A stretch of 64,000 nucleotides of DNA from CAXRDE01 sp964229355 (GTDB taxonomy: Bacteria; Cyanobacteriota; Sericytochromatia; UBA7694). How positions within the stretch are numbered: the stretch's first letter is position 1; each line of letters starts with the position of its first letter. Below, in pieces: positions 34,019 to 42,884 of this stretch. The notes below the pieces were generated by a model. That model did no database searches. It worked only from the letters and a program-made list of their open reading frames with translations, and was not told the DNA's origin. The position numbers and the translations under genes were made by a program. The DNA is taken from assembly GCA_964229355.1 (NCBI GenBank), contig CAXRDE010000011.1, positions 1 to 64,000 on the forward strand, given 5' to 3'.

Positions 34019-36694
34019 ATGAAGTTATTAACCCCTGAGGCACGGCAAGAGTTTAAAAAGCCCCGTGGTTGGTTTTGTCTGGCTTTGATTGTTGTTTCAC
34101 TCACACTTTCCATGATTGGATTGTTGGGTAACATCGGCATGATCGGAGAAAGCTTTCCCGGCTTTCGCGTTGAACCCACCCTCACAGTATCTGCCGTTAA
34201 CGACGCCAGTTGGACAGGCCCTCAGGCCGGTCTTAAAACCTATGATCGCCTCCTCAAAGTGAATGGCCAGGCCTTAAGAGTACCTGAGGATCTCAAGAAA
34301 ATTGTTCGCGCACATCAACCGGGAGATATCTTAACCTACGAATTATTGCCCAAAGGCGTGGATGAAGTTAAAACGGTCGAAGTACCTGTACAACGCTTTA
34401 GCCTATCCGACTTCTTAAGCGGCTTTTTACTGTTTTACCTGATTGGTTTTCTGCACATTATTGTGGGCGCTATTGCTTACCTGGTACGCCCCCAAAACCC
34501 CGCTGCACGGGCACACCTCTTTATGACCATTGCCATTGGAGCAACCACCACGCTCATGAGCGATTATGACACGACCATGTGGTTTCCTCGTTTTTGGCTC
34601 AGTAGTGTCGCGCTAACCGGAGGTGCGTGCTTGCATCTGGGCTTTTACTTCCCGCAACGCAAAAAACTGTTGGTTAAACATCCCTGGGTCGTTAGCATTC
34701 CCTACGTGATTAGTTTTGGCTTATTGGCTGCCTGGCAATACGCCTTTCGTAAAATGGGATATTTTGGCTACCAGGAACAGGGCATTACAGACCTATTTGG
34801 CTTACATATTGAGCTGAATGACTTATCTTTAGCCTGGTCACTCATTGTGGGCTTTATGGGTTTAATCGGTATGATTTTGCACTCGCTCATCACCGCCGAA
34901 AGCCAGGTGATTAAAAATCAGGCCAAGGTTGCACTTTTGGGAGCTGTCGTAGCCTATTTACCCATGACCATTTTCTGGGTCATTTTAGATCAAGTTCTTC
35001 ATGTCTTCTCTTCCCCGATGATCTCGACCTTCTGCTGGCTGCTTTTTGTGGTGTTTCCCCTGGCGATCGCCTATGCCATTATCAAGCACCGTATGTTCGA
35101 CATCGACTTTGTCTTAAAACAAAGTATGACCTATACCAGCCTGCTGGTACTTTTGGGAAGTCTGTATATTGCTTTGGCTGCCGCCTTGCAAAATCTCCTC
35201 ACGCCGCTCATGGTGAGCAATGGAGACCTTACCGCTTACATGATCACCACCGGCGTCACGATTTTACTGTTTGAGCCTTTAAAGCTCAATATTCGTCAGT
35301 TTATTGATCGCAAATTCTTTCGGACCAAATACGACTTCCGCACGGCCCTTAGCGAATTTATTGATAGCGCTCGCTCGACCATCGATGTGGAAGAACTCAC
35401 CCCAAAATTGGTGGAGGTGGTGGAAAAAACCATTCATCCCAAACACGTGCTATTGTTCTTAAAAAACCCTGCCACCAACTCCCTCAGACAAGCTTACAGC
35501 CACGGTCTGAGCGTCAAAATCAAAGATGAAATTCCCATGGATGATGCCGTCCTTTTGTCGGCCATGGGATTGCTCAAGCCCCGCAAAAATCTGACCAGCC
35601 GCTTAACGGGTGTTTTGACACCAAATATGTCCAGCCAAAATGGTCCCACACCTTCGCCCATTCCTTTTCTATTGGCCAAGCGCATTACCTCTGAGCTGCC
35701 CAGCCTGGAAGAAAGCGAAGCCATTGCGAACAGTCTGACTCTGCCTTTAACGGTACGCACCGCTTCTCTGGATGGGGGCGCTGCGCAAGAAGAATTGATT
35801 GGCCTACTTACCCTGGGCGAAAAGCGTTCTGAGATGGAATATACCGTGGAAGATCGCCAGTTGTTTCAAAGCATTGGGCAACAACTGGCTTTAACTGTGC
35901 ACAGCGCTCAACTGGCGGAAGAAGTGGCCGAGAAAGAAGCCATTAAACAGACGCTACTCAAAGCCCGTGCTATTCAGCGCTCAATGTTGCCTGAGCAAGA
36001 GCTTGAGCTCGCTCACTTTGAAATGACGGGTTTTTCAGAGTCCGCCGATGAAACCGGTGGCGATTACTACGACTGGTACAAGCTCGATAACGGACATTTT
36101 GTGATGGGTATTGGTGACGTTACCGGCCACGGCATTGATGCGGCAATGATCGTGAGCATGGCCAAGAGCTGTTTGTCAAATCAAATTGAAATGCAGCCCG
36201 ATGTGCCTCATACCATGGCAGCCCTCAACCGGACGATCAACCAAATCACCCGTCAAACTGACCGTAGTAACCGCAAGCTCATGTCTTTTGTTTATAGCTA
36301 CTTTAACCCAGAAACCATGCGCTGTTCACTGGCCTCTGCAGGCCACTGGTTCCCTTACCATTACAAGGCGGCAACGGGTGAACTGACCAATTATCCTGAA
36401 TTCAAAGGAACTTTTCCTTTAGGTCAACGCCCGCCCGATAAATTTAAATGTACAGCGAATGAAATCACCCTGGAGAAAGGCGATATCTTGCTTTATTTCA
36501 CAGACGGTTTACATGAAGCAGAAAACCCCAATGGACAGGCCTATGACTTTGAGCGGGTAGAGCAAATGCTTCACTGGCATCACCACCTCTCGGCCCAGGA
36601 GATCAAAGACCAGTTGCAGGCAGATTGGGAGCAGCATATTGAGGGCCGGGGCATGGAGGATGACATGACCCTGGTGGTGGTCAAAGTTACCTGA
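34019..36694 (+). CDS. Membrane receptor-like PP2C/SpoIIE serine phosphatase (PDZ-7TM-GAF-PP2C)
   Basis: The 891-residue protein starts with a membrane helix and a PDZ-like domain (about residues 50-125, AGLKTYDRLLKVNGQAL). Several membrane helices follow (about 135-375), then a ComP-like segment KHRMFDIDFVLKQSMTYTS, a GAF-like domain (about 430-630), a coiled linker and a SpoIIE phosphatase domain. The last has metal-binding residues in GGDYYDWY, GIGDVTGHGIDA, FTDGLHEAENP and MEDDMTLVVV. It probably senses an outside signal and dephosphorylates an anti-sigma antagonist or similar partner; none is adjacent. SD GAAGGACGG. Confidence 0.85.
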   Translation: MKLLTPEARQEFKKPRGWFCLALIVVSLTLSMIGLLGNIGMIGESFPGFRVEPTLTVSAVNDASWTGPQAGLKTYDRLLKVNGQALRVPEDLKKIVRAHQPGDILTYELLPKGVDEVKTVEVPVQRFSLSDFLSGFLLFYLIGFLHIIVGAIAYLVRPQNPAARAHLFMTIAIGATTTLMSDYDTTMWFPRFWLSSVALTGGACLHLGFYFPQRKKLLVKHPWVVSIPYVISFGLLAAWQYAFRKMGYFGYQEQGITDLFGLHIELNDLSLAWSLIVGFMGLIGMILHSLITAESQVIKNQAKVALLGAVVAYLPMTIFWVILDQVLHVFSSPMISTFCWLLFVVFPLAIAYAIIKHRMFDIDFVLKQSMTYTSLLVLLGSLYIALAAALQNLLTPLMVSNGDLTAYMITTGVTILLFEPLKLNIRQFIDRKFFRTKYDFRTALSEFIDSARSTIDVEELTPKLVEVVEKTIHPKHVLLFLKNPATNSLRQAYSHGLSVKIKDEIPMDDAVLLSAMGLLKPRKNLTSRLTGVLTPNMSSQNGPTPSPIPFLLAKRITSELPSLEESEAIANSLTLPLTVRTASLDGGAAQEELIGLLTLGEKRSEMEYTVEDRQLFQSIGQQLALTVHSAQLAEEVAEKEAIKQTLLKARAIQRSMLPEQELELAHFEMTGFSESADETGGDYYDWYKLDNGHFVMGIGDVTGHGIDAAMIVSMAKSCLSNQIEMQPDVPHTMAALNRTINQITRQTDRSNRKLMSFVYSYFNPETMRCSLASAGHWFPYHYKAATGELTNYPEFKGTFPLGQRPPDKFKCTANEITLEKGDILLYFTDGLHEAENPNGQAYDFERVEQMLHWHHHLSAQEIKDQLQADWEQHIEGRGMEDDMTLVVVKVT

Positions 36695-36809
36695 TATTTT
36701 ATTATACTTGCGTTAAATCTGGTTAAATCCAAGCATGAATGCATGGTGTATCGGCTATAAATAGAGCAATGGAATACGTCAAGTAAGTGACCAAAGGGAG
36801 ATCCAAACC

Positions 36810-37343
36810 ATGAATATTGGCAGTAAGTTCGGCAAACTCAGAGATGTGATGAACGAAGTTAAACCCCAAAACAACACCGGAGCTGCCGCAGGTGCAGCCG
36901 CTGCGGGTGCTGCAGGCATTGGAGCGGGAGCTGTGGCCGGGGCCGCTGCAGGTGCAGCCGCTGAGCTCAAACCCCAGGAGAACTTAAAAACCCCACCCAA
37001 AGTCGGCTCCGCTTTTGCCACCCTGAAAAAAGATCCTGAAGCCGCAATCAATGCCTTCAAAAAGGCCGCCAACGGTAAACAAATTCCTATTGCCAACAGC
37101 AAAAACCCTAACGACACCTTAAAAAGCGTCCTGGAATTTGCCAAAAGCAAACTTGATAAAAACGAAATGATGAACGTCTTTAAGTTTATGGGTGAAATCG
37201 ACAGCAGCAATAATGCCGCAAAGCTTGGAAAAGCAATCCAGGAAAATGGTTTAACCACCGAGCAACTGGATCTCATCGCAAGCGGTGAGTTCACCAGTAA
37301 ACACTACACCACCATGATCAACCAGGGTGACGCAGCCTCATAA
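36810..37343 (+). CDS. Ala/Gly-rich hypothetical protein
   Basis: The 177-residue protein has a low-complexity Ala/Gly block (about residues 24-51) between a short polar N-terminus and a helical, Lys/Asn-rich C-terminal domain (about 60-177). It has no signal peptide. The block could form a membrane-active or glycine-zipper-like helix. A clear AAAGGGAGA site precedes the ATG, a TATAAA box lies at 36756-36761, and a terminator follows, so it is likely a single-gene unit. No family recognised. Confidence 0.7.
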   Translation: MNIGSKFGKLRDVMNEVKPQNNTGAAAGAAAAGAAGIGAGAVAGAAAGAAAELKPQENLKTPPKVGSAFATLKKDPEAAINAFKKAANGKQIPIANSKNPNDTLKSVLEFAKSKLDKNEMMNVFKFMGEIDSSNNAAKLGKAIQENGLTTEQLDLIASGEFTSKHYTTMINQGDAAS

Positions 37344-37368
37344 AGCTGGATTAACAAATCCAACAAAG

Positions 37369-37401
37369 TCTCCCCTTTTGTTTAACGAGAGGGGAGATTT
37401 T
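37369..37401 (+). terminator. Terminator after the Ala/Gly-rich gene
   Basis: An 8-bp perfect stem TCTCCCCT / AGGGGAGA (37369-37376 with 37390-37397) encloses a 13-base loop and is followed by TTTT. The T tract is short, so efficiency is uncertain. Confidence 0.7.
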
Positions 37402-37411
37402 AATATATAAT
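37382..37411 (+). promoter_or_regulatory. Candidate promoter giving a leaderless transcript
   Basis: A perfect TATAAT (37406-37411) ends six bases before the ATG at 37418, with TTAACG 18 bases upstream (37382-37387), inside the preceding terminator. Transcription would start at or near the ATG, and no Shine-Dalgarno sequence is present. Confidence 0.5.
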
Positions 37412-37417
37412 GACGCC

Positions 37418-38413
37418 ATGACTAACTTGAATCGCTTTACCCGTATCCAGGGTTCCACTTCTTATCTTGCCCTTGAACATAGTAATGTGGGCTTATACGT
37501 GCACAAGAAAAAAGGGGTTCTCATTGATAGTGGTTATACAGAGGCCGATGCCCAGTGGATCGGCGATTTACTCGAAAGCAGCGTCATCAAACTCGAGGCC
37601 ATTTTACTCACCCATGCCCACCCCGACGTGAGCGGAGGAGCTGCTTATTTAAAAAAACGCTTTCAATGCAAGGTCTACGTGAGCTCAGCCCAACGCTCAG
37701 CTCTGGAAAACCCCAAGGGCTCCAACTACATTTCAATGGTGCAAGCCGCCGTCGAAAAAGAGCGCGAAGAGGAAAAAAGCGAGGCTTCAGAAACAAAAGA
37801 AGCCCAGAACGAAAAAGGCGCTGTAGCCACAGAAGCTCCACCGAAAAAATCAGTGATTGTGCCCCAACCCTGCCGTGCAGATGGTATTTTAAGCCCCACA
37901 AAACCCTTTGTGATGTCTACGGGTCAGGTGTTTACTGTGGTGGATTTATCGGGACATGTGATGGGACAGTACGGTATTGTCACGCCGGATAAAGTGTTTT
38001 TTATTGCGGATGCCTTATACACCTTTGACGAACTCAGCGAAAAACCCATTCCCCACGTCGAGAGCGTCGAACTGTTCGAAAAAAGTTTAGCAGAACTCTT
38101 AGAAACACCCTACTCGCACTTTGTGCCCAGTCACGGCAAACCTTTAGAGTTTAGTATTAGCAATGAAGTGCTCTTTCACCAGCGCCAGTTGGATATGATC
38201 GCCGAAGCGATTAAATTGCACTTGCAAATGCCTCATACCAAAGAAGAGTTGGTGGCGCTTTTATTTGCGACTTTTGGCATTGAAGAAACCATTCCCAACT
38301 TCTATATGATGAGTGCCACCATCATGTCCTTTTTAAACACCCTCAAAAGAAAAGGCGTGATTACCATCATCCATGAAGATGGTAAAACACGCTGGTTTGT
38401 AAAACAGAAATAA
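37418..38413 (+). CDS. Metallo-beta-lactamase-fold hydrolase
   Basis: The 331-residue protein has the fold's metal motifs: H66-A-H68-P-D70, H180 (LSGHVMG), D198 (IADAL) and H239 (PSHGKPL). The usual second His of HxHxDH is Val (V71), which would weaken the second metal site. A charged Glu/Lys-rich insert (about residues 112-145) interrupts the domain, and the last 80 residues are helical, winged-helix-like. Function unknown. The start may be leaderless. It converges on a hypothetical gene 5 bases away. Confidence 0.8.
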   Translation: MTNLNRFTRIQGSTSYLALEHSNVGLYVHKKKGVLIDSGYTEADAQWIGDLLESSVIKLEAILLTHAHPDVSGGAAYLKKRFQCKVYVSSAQRSALENPKGSNYISMVQAAVEKEREEEKSEASETKEAQNEKGAVATEAPPKKSVIVPQPCRADGILSPTKPFVMSTGQVFTVVDLSGHVMGQYGIVTPDKVFFIADALYTFDELSEKPIPHVESVELFEKSLAELLETPYSHFVPSHGKPLEFSISNEVLFHQRQLDMIAEAIKLHLQMPHTKEELVALLFATFGIEETIPNFYMMSATIMSFLNTLKRKGVITIIHEDGKTRWFVKQK

Positions 38414-38418
38414 AACGC

Positions 38419-38979
38419 TTAGGCGTAGTTCTGTTCCTGCTGAGAAACAATCTCTTCAAGCATAGGGCTGTAATGAGAATCGTCTTTTTGAATCATTTTG
38501 CTCAAAATCAAATGGGCAAAACGCGGAATGTCGGTGCGGTGGAGCCCCACGGGCGACACAATATGATACAAAATGGAATCGGGGAAGATAAAGAGCGAAT
38601 CTTCCTCAATAGTGGCCAATTGTTCGGGGTCATCAATCTCCAGACTGCGATAATCTCCTTGAAATACCACCACACGACCACACAAGCCGGATTGGCCCTG
38701 TACGTCCACTGAGCACAGTTTAATTTCTGGCATGGCATAAATGGTGGTCAGAGAATCACCCATTTTGATAACCACATAATCCCCTGAGGGAGCTTTGTAC
38801 ATTTTGACCTGATTGGGATCTCCCCCATAGCCTTGAAGATCGACCTTTAATTCATTGACCATTTCTTCAAATACTTTAAAAAGGTAAGATACCGCATGGC
38901 GGTGATATTCATAAAGCTTTTGTTTTTCCCGCAGACGATCCCGCAGGATCAAAGCTAATTCTTTGGTCTCTTGACTCAT
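38419..38979 (-). CDS. Hypothetical protein (186 aa)
   Basis: I do not recognise a family. It has an N-terminal amphipathic helical part (about residues 1-45, possibly coiled coil) and a mixed beta region (GDYVVIKMGDSLTTIYAMPEI). It is soluble, without signal peptide. The ATG has AAGGAA 8 bases upstream, and it lies 12 bases after the helical gene at 38992, so the two form a likely operon. Confidence 0.6.
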   Translation of the reverse strand: MSQETKELALILRDRLREKQKLYEYHRHAVSYLFKVFEEMVNELKVDLQGYGGDPNQVKMYKAPSGDYVVIKMGDSLTTIYAMPEIKLCSVDVQGQSGLCGRVVVFQGDYRSLEIDDPEQLATIEEDSLFIFPDSILYHIVSPVGLHRTDIPRFAHLILSKMIQKDDSHYSPMLEEIVSQQEQNYA

Positions 38980-38991
38980 GATTCAAATTCC

Positions 38992-39438
38992 TTAGTTATC
39001 TTGTATTGAAATCGGTATAATTGTGGGTTGTTTAGCGACAGTGCCTGGTTTGGTACGAAAAGGGTTGGGAATCTCTAAATCTGTTTTGAATTCTTTCCAT
39101 ACTTCATCGCTATTTCTTTGCAACTCTTGTGCTTCTTCAAGCATAAGATGCAACAGTTTTGCCACGCTATGGATGGCTTCAGTGCCCAATTCCACCGAAT
39201 CTCGACACACCGCCATTAACTGCTGTTTAAGCACCAGGCGTTGTTCTTCGGTGTACTTATCAAGATTATCTTTGACGCCAGCTAAGCGACGGGCAAATTT
39301 CTCGGTGTGATCAAGCACTTCATGGGTATGATCCAGTGCAGAAATACTCACATGGGAAAGCAGATCAAATCCCTGGATACAGCCTTGCTCTAAGCTTGAA
39401 AACAGAGCAGAAGACCAGGTGGAGGATACGTTTTTCAC
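38992..39438 (-). CDS. Helical, phasin-like hypothetical protein
   Basis: The 148-residue protein is almost wholly helical with an acidic middle (KDNLDKYTEEQRLVLKQQL), reminiscent in composition of phasin-type proteins, although no family is certain. A GTG start at 39438 is chosen because AAGAAGG lies 9 bases upstream; the longer TTG frame from 39447 abuts that site directly. It is the first gene of a two-gene minus-strand operon. Confidence 0.5.
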   Translation of the reverse strand: MKNVSSTWSSALFSSLEQGCIQGFDLLSHVSISALDHTHEVLDHTEKFARRLAGVKDNLDKYTEEQRLVLKQQLMAVCRDSVELGTEAIHSVAKLLHLMLEEAQELQRNSDEVWKEFKTDLEIPNPFRTKPGTVAKQPTIIPISIQDN

Positions 39439-39484
39439 AGATAGCAACCTTCTTTGCGACCTTATTTTAAACTCATTCTAGTTT

Positions 39485-39512
39485 AGCATAGATCTTTTTA
39501 TGGCTTAATCAA
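39485..39512 (-). promoter_or_regulatory. Possible promoter of the phasin-like gene
   Basis: On the minus strand TTGATT (39512-39507) and TATGCT (39490-39485) are 16 bases apart, with four of six matches each. It lies about 47 bases upstream of the GTG start. Confidence 0.35.
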
Positions 39513-39560
39513 GCGGAGAGCGAGGATTCACGGTACACTACCTGAGTGTGATCAAAAAGC

Positions 39561-39589
39561 TTGACGTGCTAAAATGAACTTGAAATAAT
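39561..39589 (+). promoter_or_regulatory. Promoter of the lipoprotein pair
   Basis: TTGACG (39561-39566) and AATAAT (39584-39589) are 17 bases apart, each matching five of six consensus bases, 76 bases before the ATG at 39666. The leader of about 70 bases shows no obvious structure. Confidence 0.5.
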
Positions 39590-39665
39590 AAAGTAAAATT
39601 ATTGCATATCGGCAAACGATCCGTTAATGTGAAGATATGTAAACACCCGAAAAGGAATTTAGCGC

Positions 39666-40430
39666 ATGATTCGAGCGATAAAGCACTCCCTGGGCCTGTC
39701 AATAGCAGGTTTAGCCCTGGTCCCCCTCTCTGCTTGCGGAGACCTGAGCACCCTCAACAACCCCTTTCACCCCCGAGCCGAGGTGCGCATCCTGGACATT
39801 ACGGGTTCATCAACCGGCGGTGGAGACGATAACGAGAATAACTTTATCGGCATTCAACAGTCCGCCGCTGAGGAAAATGGTCAGGCTTTTACCCTCTACA
39901 CCTATACAGATCCAGTGGTTACTTTAGAGCTGATCCAGGGCTATCCCCTTGTAAACTTTACCGGCTTCCGTTCACAAATCACGCTGGCTGACGGCACTGT
40001 ACTTCCCACCAAAGAGTATGACTTGAACAAAGGAATGCCCCGTGTTAACCCTCTCGCTGCAGGCGGGGCAGGTGGAGCGGCAGGTGGAGCAGCTGCAGGC
40101 GGCGCGGCAGGTGGAGCAGCTGCGGGTGTCCCTATACCTGTGGTTATCACTAGCCAGGTAGATATCCAATTCCCCATTTTAAGCAGCGATACCGATATTC
40201 GTGAAACCGTCTACGTGGGCAATAACGCCCCACGCGTCACCCGAGGTGTAGCGGAAGTTGAGCTTTTCGGAAAAGACGAGAATGGCTACGACATCACCGT
40301 CCCCATTAGCGTTCCCCTCAGTTTTTCGAGTATTATTTATGATTCTTCAGGCAGCATTCCTGTGCTTGCGCCCTCTGCGAGTCCTGAACCCGCAGCAAGC
40401 TCAAACCCGAATTCAAACAACAATAACTAA
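39666..40430 (+). CDS. Lipoprotein with Ala/Gly repeat
   Basis: The 254-residue protein has a lipoprotein signal ending LSAC (residues 21-24) and a beta-rich mature part. A Gly-Gly-Ala repeat block (bases about 40057-40130) sits in the middle, built from tandem GGTGGAGC-type units, and an Asn/Ser-rich tail ends in a run of Asn. The repeat resembles slippage-prone low-complexity sequence. An AAAAGGA site precedes the ATG. It is the first gene of a pair with the large lipoprotein. No family recognised. Confidence 0.7.
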   Translation: MIRAIKHSLGLSIAGLALVPLSACGDLSTLNNPFHPRAEVRILDITGSSTGGGDDNENNFIGIQQSAAEENGQAFTLYTYTDPVVTLELIQGYPLVNFTGFRSQITLADGTVLPTKEYDLNKGMPRVNPLAAGGAGGAAGGAAAGGAAGGAAAGVPIPVVITSQVDIQFPILSSDTDIRETVYVGNNAPRVTRGVAEVELFGKDENGYDITVPISVPLSFSSIIYDSSGSIPVLAPSASPEPAASSNPNSNNNN

Positions 40431-40445
40431 GGATACGTTTTGCCC

Positions 40446-42293
40446 ATGTCATTATTTAAAAAAGCATCTCCGTCTCTTCTGGCGGCTTTTCTGTTGGCCA
40501 CTACACTACCTGTGTCGTGTACTTCTCCCAACACAGAAACCCCCGATGTGGCTGCAACGGGTAATACCAACGCCGAAACCAAAGGGTTAGTCCTTGAAAA
40601 CCGAGCGGCTATTAGCGGTATTGTATCCATTGGTCGCAGTAGTGACGGGCGTTTGGTTCCTCCCAGCAACACGATACTGATTACCGTAAAAGCGGTTTCT
40701 GAAAACAATCAAGAAGTGGCAAGGGGTCGCACAGACAGTCGCGGCCGTTTCTACATCTCAAATATTCCAGCAGCCGATTCAGGCACCTCCTATATTATCA
40801 ATATTCCCGGTGCAACCCCTACAGATCGCCAGGAGATTTTGTTTGCGGGACAGGTTAAAGATCTCTCAAATATCGCCTTACAATCGACTACTGGAAGCTC
40901 CGAAAACCTCAATCCCATCACGGTAACGGGCACGCTAATTGACCCAGATGGTAACCCCCGCGCCAACGTCACCGTACGCGACAAAAACTATGATTACCTG
41001 AGTACACAAACAGATTCCAGCGGACAATTTGTTTTAGAAGCACTGAGTGAAGTCCTGGAGGTGGTTATTAGTGACACTGTACCTCCTATTAGCTTTAACT
41101 CCAAAGATTTAGAAAATAATCCTGTCTTAACCATCGACAGTGACAATATTCGTACCGTTCAGGGCACCATCAAAGACAGCACAAACTCTAATGTCTCTTT
41201 GGAAAATGTGGTAGTGCGTGTGAGTGGGCGAAGCACTTCGACCACCACAGACCGTAACGGCAATTATGTGCTCAACGGCGTGCCCTTAGGCCCCGTTTCT
41301 TTGGAAATTACCCCACCTAACACTGGCTATGCTAAAACCAATGTTCAGCTCGCCCCCGCTACCCTGGGTGCGGACGGCAAACCCGAGAGCATCACCCGTA
41401 ACATTAGCTTGCGCCCTATTGGCACCCTGCAGGTCAACTTCACATCAGAGAGCGTTAAAGGCATTAACGCCTTTGGCTGCAGCACTGCTTATAACTGTCG
41501 TCGCTACGACATTAACCCACCCTTCTCTAGCTTGAGTGGCGACGGTGATGTGGTTAACGACCAGTCTGAAGCCTATTATCACAATACCCTGGGTGTAACC
41601 GAGCCCTTAACGGCAACCATTCGCATTGAAGGCACAGATATTTCTCAAACTGTGGTTTATCCTCCTGCACCTCTCTTAACCCTAAGAGGAACCGACCGCC
41701 TGGGTGAGTTAGTGACCTTAGACGAGGCTGTGATTGCTGAAAACCCCGTCTTTAGCGTGATGTTTGAAAATGTCCCCGGCGGGGCCCAAAACATCACCAT
41801 TTCCATGACTGGTCACCAAACCCAAAAGAGCATTCCGGTGTTTATTCCCCCCCGTGACACCATCTCTACCGAGCGTATTACGCTCTACCGCGTGACCCCT
41901 GTAACCGCAGTGGGAGATGTTCAGGGTATCATTCGAGGAATTGATCCCGACGTTGATAACGACGTACGTATCGCCTACATTGATGTTAGCGAAGACCTGA
42001 GTATCTATCCTTCAGCAGGAGAGACGATTGGTGACGAATTGTTTGATCAACTTCAGGAAAGCTTGAATGATAGCAGTTCTAATACCCTTGTAAATCCAAC
42101 CACGGGTGAATACTACCTGAAAAACGTTCCCACGGGCTCTCGTATTATGCTGGTTGCAGCCTCCGTTGACGAAGACGGTAGAATTTCAGACTGCTATATT
42201 CCGAATGCTTCAGTATTGCTGAACGTCAGAGCAGGTCAAATCAACCTGGCTCCAGACCTCACGCTTACCAAGCGCCCCAACGAATGTAATTAA
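40446..42293 (+). CDS. Carboxypeptidase-regulatory-like repeat lipoprotein
   Basis: The 615-residue protein has a lipobox LPVSC near residue 26, then several carboxypeptidase-regulatory-like (CarboxypepD_reg / CnaB-type) beta-sandwich units, recognisable by GRFYISNIP, GQFVLEALS, GNYVLNGVPLGPVSLEI and GEYYLKNVPTGS. These units are structural and common in surface proteins; no catalytic domain is seen. ATG 40446 follows AAGGA and is preferred to an in-frame TTG at 40440. It is 15 bases downstream of the first lipoprotein gene. Confidence 0.8.
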   Translation: MSLFKKASPSLLAAFLLATTLPVSCTSPNTETPDVAATGNTNAETKGLVLENRAAISGIVSIGRSSDGRLVPPSNTILITVKAVSENNQEVARGRTDSRGRFYISNIPAADSGTSYIINIPGATPTDRQEILFAGQVKDLSNIALQSTTGSSENLNPITVTGTLIDPDGNPRANVTVRDKNYDYLSTQTDSSGQFVLEALSEVLEVVISDTVPPISFNSKDLENNPVLTIDSDNIRTVQGTIKDSTNSNVSLENVVVRVSGRSTSTTTDRNGNYVLNGVPLGPVSLEITPPNTGYAKTNVQLAPATLGADGKPESITRNISLRPIGTLQVNFTSESVKGINAFGCSTAYNCRRYDINPPFSSLSGDGDVVNDQSEAYYHNTLGVTEPLTATIRIEGTDISQTVVYPPAPLLTLRGTDRLGELVTLDEAVIAENPVFSVMFENVPGGAQNITISMTGHQTQKSIPVFIPPRDTISTERITLYRVTPVTAVGDVQGIIRGIDPDVDNDVRIAYIDVSEDLSIYPSAGETIGDELFDQLQESLNDSSSNTLVNPTTGEYYLKNVPTGSRIMLVAASVDEDGRISDCYIPNASVLLNVRAGQINLAPDLTLTKRPNECN

Positions 42294-42302
42294 TTCCAAC
42301 GT

Positions 42303-42339
42303 AAAAAGCCCGCAAATGTGCTGCATTTGCGGGCTTTTT
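42303..42339. terminator. Bidirectional terminator
   Basis: A perfect 11-bp stem (GCCCGCAAATG / CATTTGCGGGC) with a 5-base loop is flanked by AAAAA on the left and TTTTT on the right. It sits between the convergent lipoprotein and exporter operons and can serve both strands. Confidence 0.92.
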
Positions 42340-42353
42340 ATTGTAAAGAAAAA

Positions 42354-42884
42354 CTAAAAGTTCTCCGGAATCTCCTGAAACTCCACACCGTCTACATCCA
42401 CCACAAAAGACTCTTCTTGTTCAAAAAGAGGCTTAAAATTGTAAAGCTCACGGGCTTCACGACGTTTTTCAATTTCTTCTTCAAGGGTTCCGGTTTGAAT
42501 GGCATGAATCACCACAGGATCTTCAATGGATTTTTCGGTCAGCCTATCGATAATGCTATCGCGAAGTTGCACCGCTTCATTGAGCTTTCCGGCCTGTTGT
42601 AAGGGCTCATACATCACCGACAAATTGCTCAAAACCACCAGACATTGTAGTACCAATTCCTGATGGGCCCATAATGCCATCACCTCTTTTTCTTCGTGGG
42701 TACTCTTAAACAGTTGATTGACCTCCTGGTAAACCTGAAGGGTGCGTTCATAGACCTCTAAAGGACTTAAAACAAACTCGTATTTTAAATGACTAAAGTC
42801 CTCAGGGGTTAGTTTATCGAAGTACTTATAGACAAAAGCATATAGTGGCTTCGCTATTTTTTTTAATCCCTCTAAATTGCTCAT
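42354..42884 (-). CDS. Hypothetical helical protein of the ABC exporter operon
   Basis: The 176-residue protein is helical, acidic and soluble. I do not recognise a family. The ATG at 42884 follows GGGAG and overlaps the preceding stop (ATGA), which ties it to the exporter operon as its last gene. Confidence 0.6.
   Translation of the reverse strand: MSNLEGLKKIAKPLYAFVYKYFDKLTPEDFSHLKYEFVLSPLEVYERTLQVYQEVNQLFKSTHEEKEVMALWAHQELVLQCLVVLSNLSVMYEPLQQAGKLNEAVQLRDSIIDRLTEKSIEDPVVIHAIQTGTLEEEIEKRREARELYNFKPLFEQEESFVVDVDGVEFQEIPENF

Noticed and set aside
36779..37294. Antisense frame of 171 residues opposite the Ala/Gly-rich gene
   Set aside because: It is a shadow of Ala/Gly codons. The plus-strand gene has a promoter-like box, ribosome site and terminator.
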